A stretch of DNA of 64,000 nt from Epiperipatus broadwayi (GCA_028023455.1 JAQFVV010006203.1:12376348-12440347); one strand, 5' to 3'; shown: positions 1 to 12,288, counted from the stretch's first letter. Notes: generated by a model from the sequence alone, not told the origin. Numbers and translations: made by a program.

Positions 1-219
1 AATGTTGAGTATAGATCGACTACATACATTACACACTCAAAAACATTTCAAAATAAACATAAACAATCAAAATATAAAGTCATTGATGTAATTGCAGAGG
101 GAATTTACAAGAAACCCAATGGCATTCATCATAAGATGCCACATTGACACCAATGCCTTAAAAGACATCCGAATAAATACATTTTAGATACTCACCATAA
201 GGTATCATTATTTACCGAA

Positions 220-1132
220 TGACTATATATTTTAATCAAATATGAAAACAAAACATAATTAAACATGAACGAATCCATGCAAGCATCCAAACCCAACTTA
301 AATTTAATGCATTTAAATAATTTATACAATATTAATAAAAATAAAAAAATAAAAATGGAAATGATTTTTTTTTTAGCAAACTTAAATGTATAAAATTTAA
401 ACATTAATTATCAATTTGAAAGTCAGATAAAAGTTTCTTTTAAAATTTAGGTTAGCTGAATATTAAAAGCTTGAACGAAAGTTCTTAATTATTTTTAAAA
501 TTTATAGTTCATATTCTTACAGAAGAAGAATCCCGGTTCCTGGTTCCAATTCCTGTGACGTCTATTTGAAGTCTGGTCTGTTGTTCTGGAGGCGGCCTTA
601 GCTGTTTCAATCCTTGTATTACAGTCATATCATTTTTAAATAAATGAGAGAGGGTCACAGGTGTGTCTTATCATGCCTCTCAAAAACAATCAAGCTGGAA
701 CTGTTCTTAATTTCAATATTTTTCCTTTTATAGTACTCCTCTGGATTCATTGAACATTGTTTCCTGTTCCAATAATTTCCATTAAGGTCTGAGCAATTGG
801 TTACTGCTTCTGTTGGACATCTAATTTATTTTTGTTCTCTTATCTATATTTTATCTGACTTTTTTATATAAGAGCCCCAAGGGCTAGTTTGCTTTTTGTT
901 TAATTAATAAACACATCATTTCCATTTACAAAAATATTTTATCTTTAGATCTTGTACTTTTTTATAAAAAAGTACGTTCAAATATTTTTTTTTTAGAAAA
1001 ATAATTTTTTAAAGTTTTGCATCTGTGCAAATATATATATACACGTTTAACAGCTCTTTAATTTTTTTAGCTTTTAGTTTTTATTTATGAACTTAAGAAA
1101 AAAAAATTAATGTAATGGCATATACCATTACA
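220..1132 (+). repeat. Divergent copy of long interspersed repeat family L
   Basis: This stretch aligns by eye with the second halves of the two similar repeats at 4923-6854 and 7567-9538. Shared landmarks in the same order are the 'atccatgc/atctatgc' block, 'atggaaatgattttt', 'aagggctagttt', 'catctgtgc' and a terminal palindrome. It is much more diverged than the other two copies and contains private sequence at about 540-720. It ends in a 22-bp palindrome at 1111-1132 followed by an (AT)n run, as the downstream copies do. No coding content is seen. Family identity is unknown. Confidence 0.55.
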
Positions 1133-2790
1133 ATATATATATATATAGTCATGTGTAAATGAAATTATTTAGCAAAATAGTCAAAGGTGTGGATTCCAGT
1201 AAAAAAAAAAAAACAGAAAATATGCAAAAAAATAGTAATAAAGAATATGAATTAATGATTTCTGCAAAAGTGATCGTATAGACAAATTCAAAAAATTTCT
1301 AAACTGAATAAATGATGGTGATAATGCAACAAGTTTAAATTGTAAATAAAAATGCTGTTGACATAATCTATATACAAGGTATTGATATAAACTGATAATA
1401 GGAGATCATTTTGAAATGCATAAATGGTAAGATACTTTATTCTTATGAATAGGTACATATCATAGAATAGATGTTAACATGAGGAGTTTGTTCCTGTACA
1501 TTTGACTGGTCACATATTTCTCAAACCAGAATAATAGGCAATTAGTATATACATATTTTTTTACAATGTGATGTTTGATATTCTTCTGGATATTATAGTG
1601 TGGATATTAGTATTAAATTATTTCTTGTGTAAAAGCTGTGTAATCTCACATTAAAACTTTAAACACTACATAAGTTTGCAACTGATTGAAGATATCTTCA
1701 AGTATGAAATGAAAAAGTCATAAACATGAATATATTTTTTTGAAATTGGATAATCATTTTGTTCTGGAATTCAGACCTCATTTGATGATAAGAGATTCTC
1801 CTTTGAATGCATGGATTGTGAGAAAAAGTAGTCCGATATTTTTACATTAATTATTATTTATAATGGGTAGTCTTAACCTGAATATTGCATTGGTATAGAT
1901 CTTATATTCTTTCAATACAATAATCATTTATTATATATTAGTATATGCAATAAAACATTGTGACCAATCTATTCCACTTAAAATTTGTAAACTATTTTAT
2001 AGCATCACATTCCAAAGTTATCTACATAACTCTTTATAAGAATTGGACTCCAGGCTATAGTATAAATATTTGTTTCTGGGTATCAGTTCTCGTCTTTCTT
2101 CAAACCATCTAATGTAAGCTCGAGTAATCAGTAGATTTTAATCCCATATCTGTACAGGTTTTCGGTTTCTATTTTATCCGTGAGATCTTAGTATTCAAAG
2201 CTTGTGCCAACAAACTAGTATAATTATACAGATATAATACCAGATAGTAATTCTGCATTTTGATAACTTCATTTGTAATGGTGTCAGATGTATTTTGTTG
2301 CATAGGTAAATTATCCTGCGTTTAAAACTTTAAAATTGATTTCATAATTAACATTAGTTTGAGTAGAATGAAAAAGATAAATGTGATTACTAAGTAGCAT
2401 AAATGCAAATTTCAAATTCTTAATCTGAAGTCTAATAATAAATGCAAAAGTGAAAACTGACCTGTAAGTATAATAGTAATATCATCTAGTAATACTTTGG
2501 TTACTAAAGCTTACATTAAGTCTGGAATAGGTTGAAAAATCTTGGAAGCATCATTTAACATACGAAAATTATGCTTTACAAGATTGTAAATACCTAACCT
2601 GAAGTCATTTTGCTACTGTTATGCTATTCAAACTAATAAAAATATTCAAAATCATTATCTATTTGATTTCAAGCCAGATTACAGCACTATTTATATAAAT
2701 ATGGCATTAGATCAGAAGTAATATGTCTCATTATTATACGTTATCAAAATGATATCAGTATTTTGATTTCCATATCTATATTTTAGAGTC
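1133..2790. other. AT-rich stretch, no gene seen
   Basis: No open frame, RNA gene or clear repeat was recognised. If the P450 exon at 3932 belongs to a living gene, this is probably intron sequence. Confidence 0.5.
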
Positions 2791-2794
2791 ATGC

Positions 2795-3665
2795 AGTGCT
2801 GCAAGAAGTATTTTGTAGATTAAAATGAGAAGTTAAAGGAATGAAGGTAAATGGGGATTAGTTAAGTCATTTATATTTTGCAGATGATGTAGTTGTTTTT
2901 GCAAATAATGCGTTAGAGTTACAGGAAATGTTGCAGGAGTTATCAGAAGATAAATGTTAAAAAGACTAAAATAATGTTTAATAAATTTTCTCAAAATATG
3001 AAGATAAAGATTGATTATGATGAGTTAGAAGAAGTTAACAGTTACAAATACCTTAATCAGATTATTAATCAGATGGAAACATAATGAATGAAATTAATAA
3101 TAGAATTAAACTTGGTTGGAGTGCTTTTGGTAGAAGTAACTTGATACTAAAAGGAAATATGCCTTTCTGTTTGAAAAGGAAGGTTTTAAATAAATGTGTT
3201 TTGCCCGTTCTTACTTATGGATCTGAGACTTGGACACTTAACAGAAGAGCAATACAGAGACTTCAGATCACTCAAAGAAGTATGGAGATATGCATGTTGG
3301 GAGTAACAAGAAGAAATCGAAAACGCAATGTATGGGTAAGAGAACAAACAGGTGCAATGTATGAGTAAGAGAACAAACAGATGTTACTGACCTCATTGAA
3401 AAAGTTAAAAGACTGAAGTGGAGTTGGGCTGGACATATTGCTAGAAGAGATGATAATAGATGGACAATTGAAATTTTAAACTGGATTCCAAGAGATTGTA
3501 AAAGACCCAGAAAGAGACCACATGTAAGATGGACGGATGAAATAAGAAAGTGTGCAGGAGTGATGTGGAGAAGAGAAGCTAAAGATAGGAAAAGATGGAT
3601 TGAACTTGGAGAGACCTTCATCCTGCAGTGGATTGATAATGGTTGTTGATAATGATGATGATGCA
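2795..3665 (+). pseudogene. RTE-like LINE, 3' reverse transcriptase fragment
   Basis: The translated region carries the reverse transcriptase catalytic box FADDVV (2877-2894). It is followed in other frames by the thumb and C-terminal region typical of RTE-type LINEs, with motifs such as YGSETWTLN and then WSWAGHIARRDD and WIPRDCKRPRKR. Several frameshifts and stops break the reading frame, and the 5' part including the endonuclease is absent. The 3' end runs into a short (GAT)n tract at 3648-3663, the kind of microsatellite tail RTE elements carry. Related copies lie at 27270-27885 (+) and 58578-58815 (-). It most likely sits in the intron before the P450 exon. Dead copy. Confidence 0.85.
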
Positions 3666-3842
3666 TGATATGGTCCATAAATGAATGTTTGCGAATCAGT
3701 GATCATTACTAACGATGGTCAATAGCCAGAATCTAGTTTGGAAAATCTGCTTAGCACCAATATCAGGTAATCATTAGTATTTCACGATTAGATTAATGAG
3801 CCTAATGTAAAATGAGATATGTGAATGTGTAGTGATTATTTT

Positions 3843-3848
<6 letters not shown>

Positions 3849-3880
<32 letters not shown>

Positions 3881-3930
3881 TATATCATATATATATATAT
3901 ATATCAGATATATATATATATATATATATA
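3849..3930. repeat. (AT)n microsatellite
   Basis: An imperfect (AT)n run broken by a few 'aaaa', 'catat' and 'cag' interruptions. It abuts the splice acceptor of the P450 exon, so its length could affect recognition of that acceptor. Confidence 0.95.
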
Positions 3931-3931
3931 G

Positions 3932-4113
3932 GGAAACGTTCTTGCCTTGGAGAAACTCTAGCAAAAATGGAATTTTTTCTTTTTCTTATCATCCTTGTTC
4001 AGCATTTTACTTTCGAACCTCCTCCAAGTGGTTATCTTCCTCCATTGTCAGAATGCAAAGATGGAAGTAGCTTAAGACCATTGAGTTTTGAATTTTGTGC
4101 AATTACAAGATAA
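3932..4113 (+). CDS. Cytochrome P450 (CYP2 clan), last exon only
   Basis: The exon encodes the heme-binding loop and C-terminus of a P450. It starts with GKRSCLGE, where Cys is the thiolate ligand to heme iron, and continues through helix L (LAKMEFFLFLIILVQHF) and the beta-strand tail ending SFEFCAITR before TAA at 4111-4113. About 60 residues after the heme motif is the normal length for the family. The AG at 3930-3931 is the likely acceptor and splits the first Gly codon, leaving 'gg' in this exon. Earlier exons are not visible in this window. P450s of this clan are microsomal monooxygenases, and insect members include hormone-pathway enzymes, but the subfamily cannot be told from one exon. 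The frame is intact. A stranded exon or pseudogene is the alternative. Confidence 0.85.
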
Positions 4114-4219
4114 GCTAATTTATGTTAAATTATTTTGAAACTGTTTTATTACTTCCAATTGTAATATTAAAAAGATTAAAATGTGATATAACTCAATTCA
4201 TTTTGCAAAAAGTAATAAT

Positions 4220-4225
4220 AATAAA
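4220..4225 (+). promoter_or_regulatory. Candidate poly(A) signal for the P450 gene
   Basis: AATAAA lies 107 bp after the P450 stop codon and is followed by T-rich sequence, a normal arrangement for a short 3' UTR. In such AT-rich DNA the hexamer also occurs by chance. Confidence 0.5.
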
Positions 4226-4292
4226 GCAGAATATTTTTTATTCTAACTCGTTTTCTTTACTTTGTTCTTTATATATATATATATATATCTTC

Positions 4293-4440
4293 ATATGAAT
4301 GTTTTTGTGGGTTACAGATATAAAAAATATATTTTTGAGATTTATCCATGTATGATTGTAATTAGATATTCCAATGTTTCAATTTGATCACACAAGGTCT
4401 TAACTGGGAAATAAATATTATTTAATTGTACATAATATAT
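4293..4440. repeat. Fragment of palindromic repeat family K
   Basis: The segment resembles, in inverse order, the right half of the repeat at 59610-60266 (the 'gaatgttttt..gggttacagata' block) and the left half of the same repeat ('ccaatgtttcaatttgatcac'). It is a diverged partial copy. Confidence 0.6.
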
Positions 4441-4443
4441 ATA

Positions 4444-4861
4444 TGATCACTAGATGGAGCTTACCAATAGCTCTAATCAAGCTTTATTTTAAACAGGCAA
4501 AACTTTCCATACAGTAGGGCCACCCTGTGCCAACAAGAGTAATCAATGGATTCCAGAAGGCTTGTGCATAAAATTTCCATCAAATGCCTACTCATCCAAT
4601 ATCCCCAGATTAGTTTCTGGCTTGTGGCCTTCATTAGTGAGGAGCTTTGGATCTGAGAGCACTGCATTTATGGAGAGTTTTGCCTGTTTAATAACAGTTA
4701 TGTGCTAGCATAAGAGATGAAGATCATGTGATGTTTAGTGGTTCAAGCTTTATTTTATAAGTGCCGAAAAAGAAAGAATTCAAAATCTCTATCGGAAAGT
4801 CCTTATCTCAGACCAATCATTTTCAAGCTTATGGATTATGGTAAGCTTCATCTAGTGATCA
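4444..4861. mobile_element. TIR element with a nested inverted-repeat insert
   Basis: The ends are 22-bp inverted repeats differing at one position (left begins TGATCACTAGATGGAGC, right is its complement). Inside, 4490-4690 is bounded by a second inverted repeat beginning TAAACAGGCAAAACTTTCC. The words 'caagctttatttta' flank that inner segment on both sides, so it may be a later insertion or internal duplication. No transposase is present. The superfamily is not determined because no clear target duplication is visible. Confidence 0.65.
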
Positions 4862-4922
4862 TTAAATGCAAGCTTAAAAGCAAGTTACGAAATTTATGAC
4901 ATTTTATTAATTATATATATAT

Positions 4923-6854
4923 ATTATAACGGTTGGGGTGATCAGAAAGTCTTACTGTATCTGCACTACAGGGTGCCACCAGGCTATTTAAACCTAGAAA
5001 ATTTATAGAGTAGGCAAATATGCACTGTTAAGATCTAACTTTTACATATATATTTTATTCTGACCGTCAGCCCATGCCACTAGCTCAGGGAACAGCAGAG
5101 ATAATTTATAATATAGATACTTAAAATATATTTTAATATTAAAAAATAAAAACCACTGCCAGTAATAACACACACACACAAACATTTATTAAACATATAT
5201 AAGTTTTAGAATCATTTTAGTATCACTTTTACTTTAAAATTTAACTTACATTTTGACTTTTATTTTAGAATTTAATTTACATTTTAACTTTTATTTAAGA
5301 AGTTCACACAGATGAATTTAATATTTTATTAGAGTGTCAAGTATGAATAGACTACATAGATTGCATTTGAAAAGAAAATATTCTATCCCTTATTTAACCT
5401 TAGGCCAAAAGTTCACAGTCAAACCAATGCCAATCTATCTGATATATCGATGTATTCAATGCAGCATGAATACGACAGCACAATACCATACTGTCAGGAA
5501 TGCACATCTGAACAGCATGGTTATAGAGAAGAAATTGTCTCTCATCCAGTACAAGAATGTTACATCTGTCTGGTGAGAAGAACAATAAAAAAACTCCATA
5601 GGAAGGGATTGTGGTTCTTTTTCCTGACTTACGATCCCATTCCATAGGCAAAGGGGGTAATCCACGGAGCAGGAAATACCATCTGTCTCTGATGGTCAAT
5701 AAGAAATAGGTTTATTTCACCCAAATGTGGCATATCATGTGATCCTGCCCATAGCGGATCTCATACTACATTTACTAATTACACCAATATATCCAACCGA
5801 TTAACCCAATTTAACTACGAAACAAATAACCTAAGATTAACCTTCCCTTAATTAAACTAATATAACTTTACAAATCTATGCAGCCATTCATGCCCGACTT
5901 AAATTTAACATTTTACAAAAAAAAAGTCATAATAAAAACTTAAAAGAAAGAAAAAATTAATTAATGGAAATGATTTTTAAAAAAAAATACATTCAATAAA
6001 ATAATTAATAAATAATTTAGTCAGATAGGAAATTCTACTTCTATTTAAATATTGAGAAGTTTAGAATTTAGAGTTCTTATTGTTTTCAAATTAATGTTCA
6101 TTAGAGTTCATAAAGTTCTTACGGTTTTAGAAAAGTTCATCCTTTACAGTTGCTTGCAATTTGGGATCCAGCGTTAATTCCCCTGATGTCCTGTGGTCCG
6201 CAATATAGAAAAATGATTGGTCATTTCTCTTTCTTTTTTTAGAAAAACTGAAGGGATTGAAGAGTGCATCTTTTCAATCCCTTCTCCTTCAACTCTCTTC
6301 GCACTAACACACATAGCACACCTCTGCTTTCACATCTCTATCTTCTTTTTAATTATTTCCAAGCTTTTCCTTTTATTGTAAACTTTCAGATCCAGTGGAA
6401 ATTATGTCATGACGATGATGATCCTTTCATTGAGGTCCATTTCCTGAGGGATTTCTTTTATTGGCTATTAGTTTCTATTGTTTTCTTCTCTCCTATCTGA
6501 CCTTTACTTATACATTTTGAAATGCCCAAGGGCTAGTTTACTTTTAACTAATTAAAATAATCATTTCCATTTTACACAATAGCATTAATTAAATTTGTAC
6601 ATTCTTAAAGATATATTTTTATCTTTAAATCTTTTTAAGTTTTTGTTGAAAATTTAGTTTTAAAACTTTTTCTTTTTTTAAACAAAGTTTTCTTTTAATA
6701 ATTTTTCATCTGTGCGATTTTATATATATAAAGTTTAGATGACTTTTAACTTTCAATTTTTATTTCTTAAAAAAATTTTTTTTTATTTGTGAACTTTTAA
6801 TTTTAATGTCTAATTTTTAAAATAAATAATGTAATGGCATGTGTGTCCATTACA
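4923..6854 (+). repeat. Long repeat family L, copy A
   Basis: This ~1.93-kb unit is repeated in the same orientation at 7567-9538 with high identity over the whole length by eye. Landmarks include 'gaccgtcagcccatgcc', 'cagggtgccaccagg', a Cys-rich open stretch with CxxC pairs (near 5490-5580) and a terminal 25-bp palindrome at 6830-6854 (tgtaatgg...ccattaca). Both copies have short open frames, but the two copies are too similar for frame conservation to mean anything. The unit could be a terminal repeat, a tandem duplication or an unknown transposon. No TG/CA ends, target duplication or polymerase was found. Confidence 0.7.
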
Positions 6855-7566
6855 TATCAGTAAACTTGCTTAAAAAAACAAACAAACAAAAAAAAAATTT
6901 ACTTAGGGTTAGTAATTACGGTACACGATTAATGAAAATTTACAAAGACATTCGGTTAGTAATTTTACAAAAAGACTATATACAAAAAAGAAAAATGTTG
7001 ACTATCATTTTCCTATGAACCATCTACGTTTATGCCTCCTCCCCCCAAGAGTTCCTTTTTCTCTACATTTCATTTTTAAACACATGGCATGACAAGCAAA
7101 TTATTTATTTAGGAAGGTTGCATTGAAGTAAATACATTTTAAGAGATAATGGGTTTATACCTGTATATTTGCAGCACAATTATATATACCACCAACTTAT
7201 TTATGATTAATTGAAATGCTTAAATGGGGATTACACTGAGGTAGATTTCCAAGGGACACTCATTGTAAGGTATCACATTTACAATCATAAACTTATGTGG
7301 CTGTGTGCGCCTATACACATTAAAGCATAATATATATCAACACACAAAAAAAACTTATATTAATTGCAACCTTTTTACTTTTAAAAAAAATTATAGTTTT
7401 AAAATTATTAATATCTTTTCTTTCTCGTTTTTAATATATGTTCTATTTCTTTCTGGCAATGCTTTTATAAAATTTAAAGTATACAACTAGATAAAAACAT
7501 TTCATTAAAAAAAATTTACTCAGGGTACTCGTGGTTTATTAAACATCGGTCCACATTGGGAGTCCA
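6855..7566. other. Spacer between repeat copies A and B
   Basis: No gene is seen. The words near 6890 ('aaatttacttaggg') recur at about 7510 ('aaatttactcaggg') just before copy B, which suggests the duplicated unit is longer than the well-conserved part. Confidence 0.45.
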
Positions 7567-9538
7567 ATTATAACGCTTGGATGGAATTTTAGTCTTCTGT
7601 ATCTGCCATACAGGGTGCCACCAGGCTATTTGAACCTGGAAAATTTATAGTAGTAAGCAGATACACAAGTTAAAGATCCACATTTTTACATATCTATTTT
7701 ATTCCGACCGTCAGCCCATGCCACTAGCTCGAGGAACAGCAGAGATCATTTATAATATATAATTTTACTTAAAATATATTTTCAATATTAAAAAATAAAA
7801 GTCACTGCCAGTAATAGCACACAAACATTTATTAAACATATATAAATTTAAAATTATTTTAGTATGTTTACTTTAATTTTTTTTTTATAAAACATTAAAA
7901 CTTTACCTTAGATTTTAATTCACAATTTAACTTTTTTTATTTTATTTTAGAAGTTTGCACAGATGAATTTAATATTTTATTAGTGTCGAGTATGAATAGA
8001 CTACATTGATTGCATTTGAAAAGAAAATATTCTATCCTTTATTTAACCTTAGGCCAAAAGTTTGCAGTCAAACTAACATCAATCTATCTGATATATCGAT
8101 GTATTCAATGCAGCATGAATATGACAGCACAATACCATACTGTCAGAAATGCACATCTGAACAGCATGGTTATAGAGAAGAAATTGTCTCTCATCCAGTA
8201 CAGGAATGTTACATCTGTCTGGTGAGAAGAACAATAAAAAAAACTCCATAGGAAGGGATTGCGGTCCTTTTTGCCGACTTACGATCCCATTCCATAGGCA
8301 AAGGGGGTGATCAACAGAGCAGGGAATACCATCTGTCTCCGATGGTCAATAAGAGAAATGGGCTTATTTTGCCCAAGTGTGGCATATAATGTGATCCTGC
8401 ACGTAGCGGATCTTCATACTACATTTACTAATTACACCAATATATCCAATCGATTAACCCAATTTAACTACGAAACAAATAACCTAAGATTAACCCTCCC
8501 TTAATTAAACTAATATAACTTTACAAATCTATGCAGCTATTCACTCCCGACTTAAATTTAACATTTATTAAAAGTTGTTTAACAAAAAAAAAAAAAAATC
8601 ATAATAAAAACTTAAAAGAACGAAAAAAAAAAAACTTAATGGAAATGATTTTTAAAAAAATACATCAAATAAAATTAATTATTAATAATAATTTACATTG
8701 GTCAGATAGGATTCTATTTCTATTAAATACTGAAAAGGTTTTGTAATTAAAGTTCTTACTGTTTTGGAATTAATGTTCATTAGAGTTCATGAAGTTCTTA
8801 CGGTTTTAGAAAAGTTCATCCTTTACAGTTGCTTGCAATTTGAGATCCAGAATTAATTCCCCCAATGTCCTGTGGTCTGCAATATAGGAAAACGATTGGT
8901 CATTTCTCTCTCTTTTTTTTTTTTTTAGCAAAACTGAAGGGATTGAAGAGTGCGTCTTTTCAATCCCTTCTCCTTCAACTCTCTCCACACTAACACATAT
9001 AGCACACTTCTGCTTTCACATCTCTATCTTTTTTTTTAATTATTTCCAAACTTTTCCTTTTATTGTAAACTTTTGGATCCAGTGGACATTACATCATGAT
9101 GATGATGATCTTTTCATTGAGGTCCATTTCCTGAGGGATTTCTTTTATTGGCTATTAGTTTCTATTGTTTTTTCTCTCCTATCTGACCTTTACTTATACA
9201 TTTTGAAATACTCAAGAGCTAGTTTACTTTTAACTAATTAAAATAATTATTTCCATTTTACACAATAGCATTAATTAAATTTGTACATTCTTAAAGATAT
9301 ATTTTTATCTTTAAATCTTTTTAAGTTTTTGTTGAAAATTTAGTTTTAAAACTTTTTCTTTTTTTTTTAATAGTTTTCTTTTAATAATTTTTCATCTGTG
9401 CGATTTTATATATATAAAGTTTAGATGACTTTTAACTTTCAATTTTTATTTCTTAAAAAAAAAAAATTTTATTTGCGAACTTTTATTTTTAATGTCTAAT
9501 TTTAAAAATAAATAATGTAACGGTGTGTGCCTGTTACA
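7567..9538 (+). repeat. Long repeat family L, copy B
   Basis: This is the downstream partner of copy A, offset by about 2.64-2.69 kb. It ends in the equivalent palindrome at 9516-9538 (tgtaacgg...ctgttaca), followed by a short (AT)n run ending 'tatatatag', as in the copy at 220-1132. Small insertions and deletions in homopolymers separate it from copy A. Confidence 0.7.
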
Positions 9539-10088
9539 ATGTATATATATAGTTGCCATCTATTTCATAATCAGTTATGGCATGAACTGAGGATAACAAA
9601 CAAATGTAGTATTATAAAAATTTTAATGAAATTTATTAAAATTATTATTTTGGAAAAAAATATTAGAAGAATATAATAGAATAGATTAAACTTTTTAAAA
9701 GTAATATTTTAGAATAAAGTATAAGTAATTATATACTAGATTTTATTATAATTTTCTAAATTTAAAAAAAAAACTAAATAATCAATTTTTTTATAATACA
9801 TTAAAATAGTGGAACTAACTTTCTTATCAAAGATATAAATTTCGAATTAGAAATACATACTTAAAATAATGTATATTTAAATTAATGTTTGTATAAATGT
9901 TTACTAAAGAAAACAACAGTAATTATATTAGTAATAAAGAAAAATAGATTTTAAAAAATTTAATTAAAAATCTAAACTCTCATTTAATTAAAAATATAAA
10001 TAAGGAGATGAAAAAGATTAAGATTAATGTTTAATTTTAGATTTCAATTTTTGTGCTGAGAGATAAAACATTTGAAAACAAGGTAAAA
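9539..10088. other. AT-rich stretch, nothing recognised
   Basis: No open frame, RNA gene or repeat partner was identified. Confidence 0.4.
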
Positions 10089-10278
10089 TTAGAAGATAAT
10101 CTCCTGTAGCTCTTCATGTGTCCATCTCTCAATGGGGTGTTCAATGTTATTGTTTCCCTGTAAATTTAGATTGTTAATATCACTCTGTCTTTTCTAAATC
10201 TTTCAGTTTGTATTACAATAATTTTTTCTTCCACCCTGTGTGATTGGTATGCTAATTTGGCTATATTCGCATATGTTT
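10089..10278 (-). pseudogene. Possible decayed ORF1-like coding remnant
   Basis: Read on the minus strand, two frames together give a short protein-like passage containing TYANIAKLAYQ and ending WTHEELQEIIF before a stop at 10089-10091. 'TYANIAK' resembles the linker phrase in some non-LTR retrotransposon ORF1 proteins, but this is weak. There is no start codon and at least one frameshift. It may be chance. Confidence 0.25.
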
Positions 10279-10805
10279 CATTTTTGGTTGTCTGTGTTTA
10301 AGCCACTGTTGTCTATTTTGGTGCTTAGAACCTGTTTTTTTTTTATCTGATGCTATTTTTTAATTTTGGTGTGTGTGCTAATTTCATATAAAATATATGT
10401 ATTACTCACTTCTTTGACTTAGGAGAGATCTATTTTACCTAATATTGTTATTTTCTTGTCTTTAGTTATCTTCATTGCAAGATTTTAATGCTTTTACTGA
10501 TCTTTTTCTTAGAGGCTGTAATAATCTGCTCCTTCCCCTACAATGTAGGCCTCCTCATTTATTATTATTATTATAAGCAGGATTAATATATGTTATATAA
10601 TATCTCTTAGCCAATAATAAAGAATATTACATTCTTTATTACAATAACATTTTATTAAAACTAATGCCAATTTATTGTTGAAGTGGTACTTATTTTTTAG
10701 ACCATACAATCTGCCTGATGGCTCTTTTTATGTGTAGAAACAAAAATGCCATTTATATGGCCAAACTTACAGCCTCTAGAACAGTTCTGTTCATATTAGC
10801 CATTG

Positions 10806-10817
10806 CCCCCCCCCCCC
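10806..10817 (+). repeat. Poly(C) run
   Basis: Twelve consecutive C in strongly AT-rich surroundings. No partner feature. Confidence 0.9.
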
Positions 10818-10861
10818 GCACATTCCAATGCTACGTGCTGACATTCTCCCTTGCTGATCAT

Positions 10862-11185
10862 GAAATTGAACAATAAAGACAAAAAGTCCGGAATGGTAAG
10901 TTTATTAAAATAAAAGCTGTGTTTTTAAAAGAAAAAACCCAAAGTAACTTGTTCGTTGCCAATAAAGAATTAAGTAGATAAATTAATTTATAGTTTGTTT
11001 TCAATCCAACTTCTATTTTTTATTTTTTAATTAATCTCAAAATAATATCTGAAATCGGACAGTAAAACAAAAAAGTTCATCATGGTAACGTTATTAAAAT
11101 AAAAGCGTCTTTTTAAAAGCAAAATCAAAAAAGTTTTTCATTTCCAATATAAAAAAAAAAATAGATAAATTAATGTCTTATTTTA
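10862..11185 (+). repeat. Diverged two-unit tandem repeat
   Basis: Two units of about 145-175 bp share an ordered series of words: 'ggtaa.tttattaaaataaaagc', 'tttttaaaag' and 'tagataaattaat'. The second copy of R1 at 16.9 kb lacks this stretch. Confidence 0.55.
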
Positions 11186-11442
11186 TATATATATATAAGT
11201 ATACTACCAGACATCGAATAATTTAGGCCTTTTTTTTTATTACCATAAATCTGATAATAAAGAAAGGCCGGCCAGATAACTAACATACACATAAAAAACA
11301 CCATCATGTGGCTTGTAATGGACTAAAAAAAAGAACCAAAAAGATTTGTAAAATTTTAATAATAAAATAACTTTTTAAAATTAATTCATTTCTTTTGGAA
11401 AAACTGCTATCTAGGATTTTTCAGTCCTTTTGAACTAAAATT

Positions 11443-12288
11443 TGGTACAGTGGTATTAGAGCTGTGACATGAAGAATTATAATCATTTAATCATTAAATT
11501 AATTAGGTTATTAAATCAAAAACATATTTTAAAATCTACATTAAAAAAAAAACAATTTAACAAAAAAAAAATACAAAAAAACATTAATGTGAAGAATAGT
11601 TAAAATGTGTGTTTAAATCAAATTGAGTGTGTGTTTGCACATGCATATTCTGCATAATCCATTTTAATACATTGTACAGGCTTACACCTGCATTTATATT
11701 TGTAATATATGTGGGATTCGAACTCAGACTTTCATACGACCTACAACTCTCAGTGCCATGTTGAAACGATAAATAATCACCAATGTATGTATTTCGTGCT
11801 AAACCAGCACTCATCAGTTGGTTCAGATTACCATCTCCACACATATATACAATTAGTACTCAGCTTTATATTAAGATAACCAATCTTCATACTTTAATGA
11901 GTGCTGTTTTAGCATGAAATACTTATATTGGTGATTATTTCTTTTCAACATGTGTGTGATCAGGTGGGTTAGCAATATAAAATGGCACTGAGAGTTGTAG
12001 GTCATGTGAAAGTCTGAGTTTGAATCCTGCATATATTACATATATAAATGCAGGTGTAAGCCTGTACAATGTATTAAAATGGAATATGCAGAATATGCAC
12101 ATGCAAACACACACTCAATTTGATTTAAACACGAATTTTAACTATTCTTCACATTAATGCTTTTCGTATTTTTTTTTGTCAATTTTTTTTTTTTAAATGT
12201 AGATTTTAAAATGTTTTTGATTTAATAACCTAATTAATTTAATGATTAAACCATTATAATTCATGTCGCAGCTCTAATACCACAGTAC
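11443..12288. mobile_element. 846-bp foldback element with tRNA-like boxes
   Basis: The two halves (about 11443-11860 and 11885-12288) are near-complete inverted copies, so the whole element folds on itself. The ends read GGTACAGTGGTATTAG and its inverse with one difference. It is flanked by an 8-bp direct repeat CTAAAATT (11435-11442 and 12289-12296). The related sequence at 16965-17770 has the target uninterrupted. Each arm contains a passage like an RNA polymerase III promoter: in the right arm TGATCAGGTGGGTTAGCA (11957-11974, A-box-like) and GAGTTTGAATCC (12016-12027, B-box-like), with the better matching GAGTTCGAATCCC on the minus strand at 11713-11725. No transposase is encoded. The 8-bp duplication would fit hAT, but the ends are not typical. 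Confidence 0.85.

Noticed and set aside
4473-4667. 64-codon minus-strand frame as an exon or transposase
   Set aside because: It lies between inverted repeats of a small TIR element, has no recognisable motif and lacks support from other copies.
5334-5699. Cys-containing frames in repeat copies A and B (CxxCTSEQHGY, CYICLVRR)
   Set aside because: The two copies are too alike for conservation to count, frames differ after a few dozen codons and no domain is recognised.
4923-9538. Reading copies A and B as LTRs of one element
   Set aside because: No TG...CA ends, target duplication, primer site or coding interior; the 0.7-kb spacer is empty.
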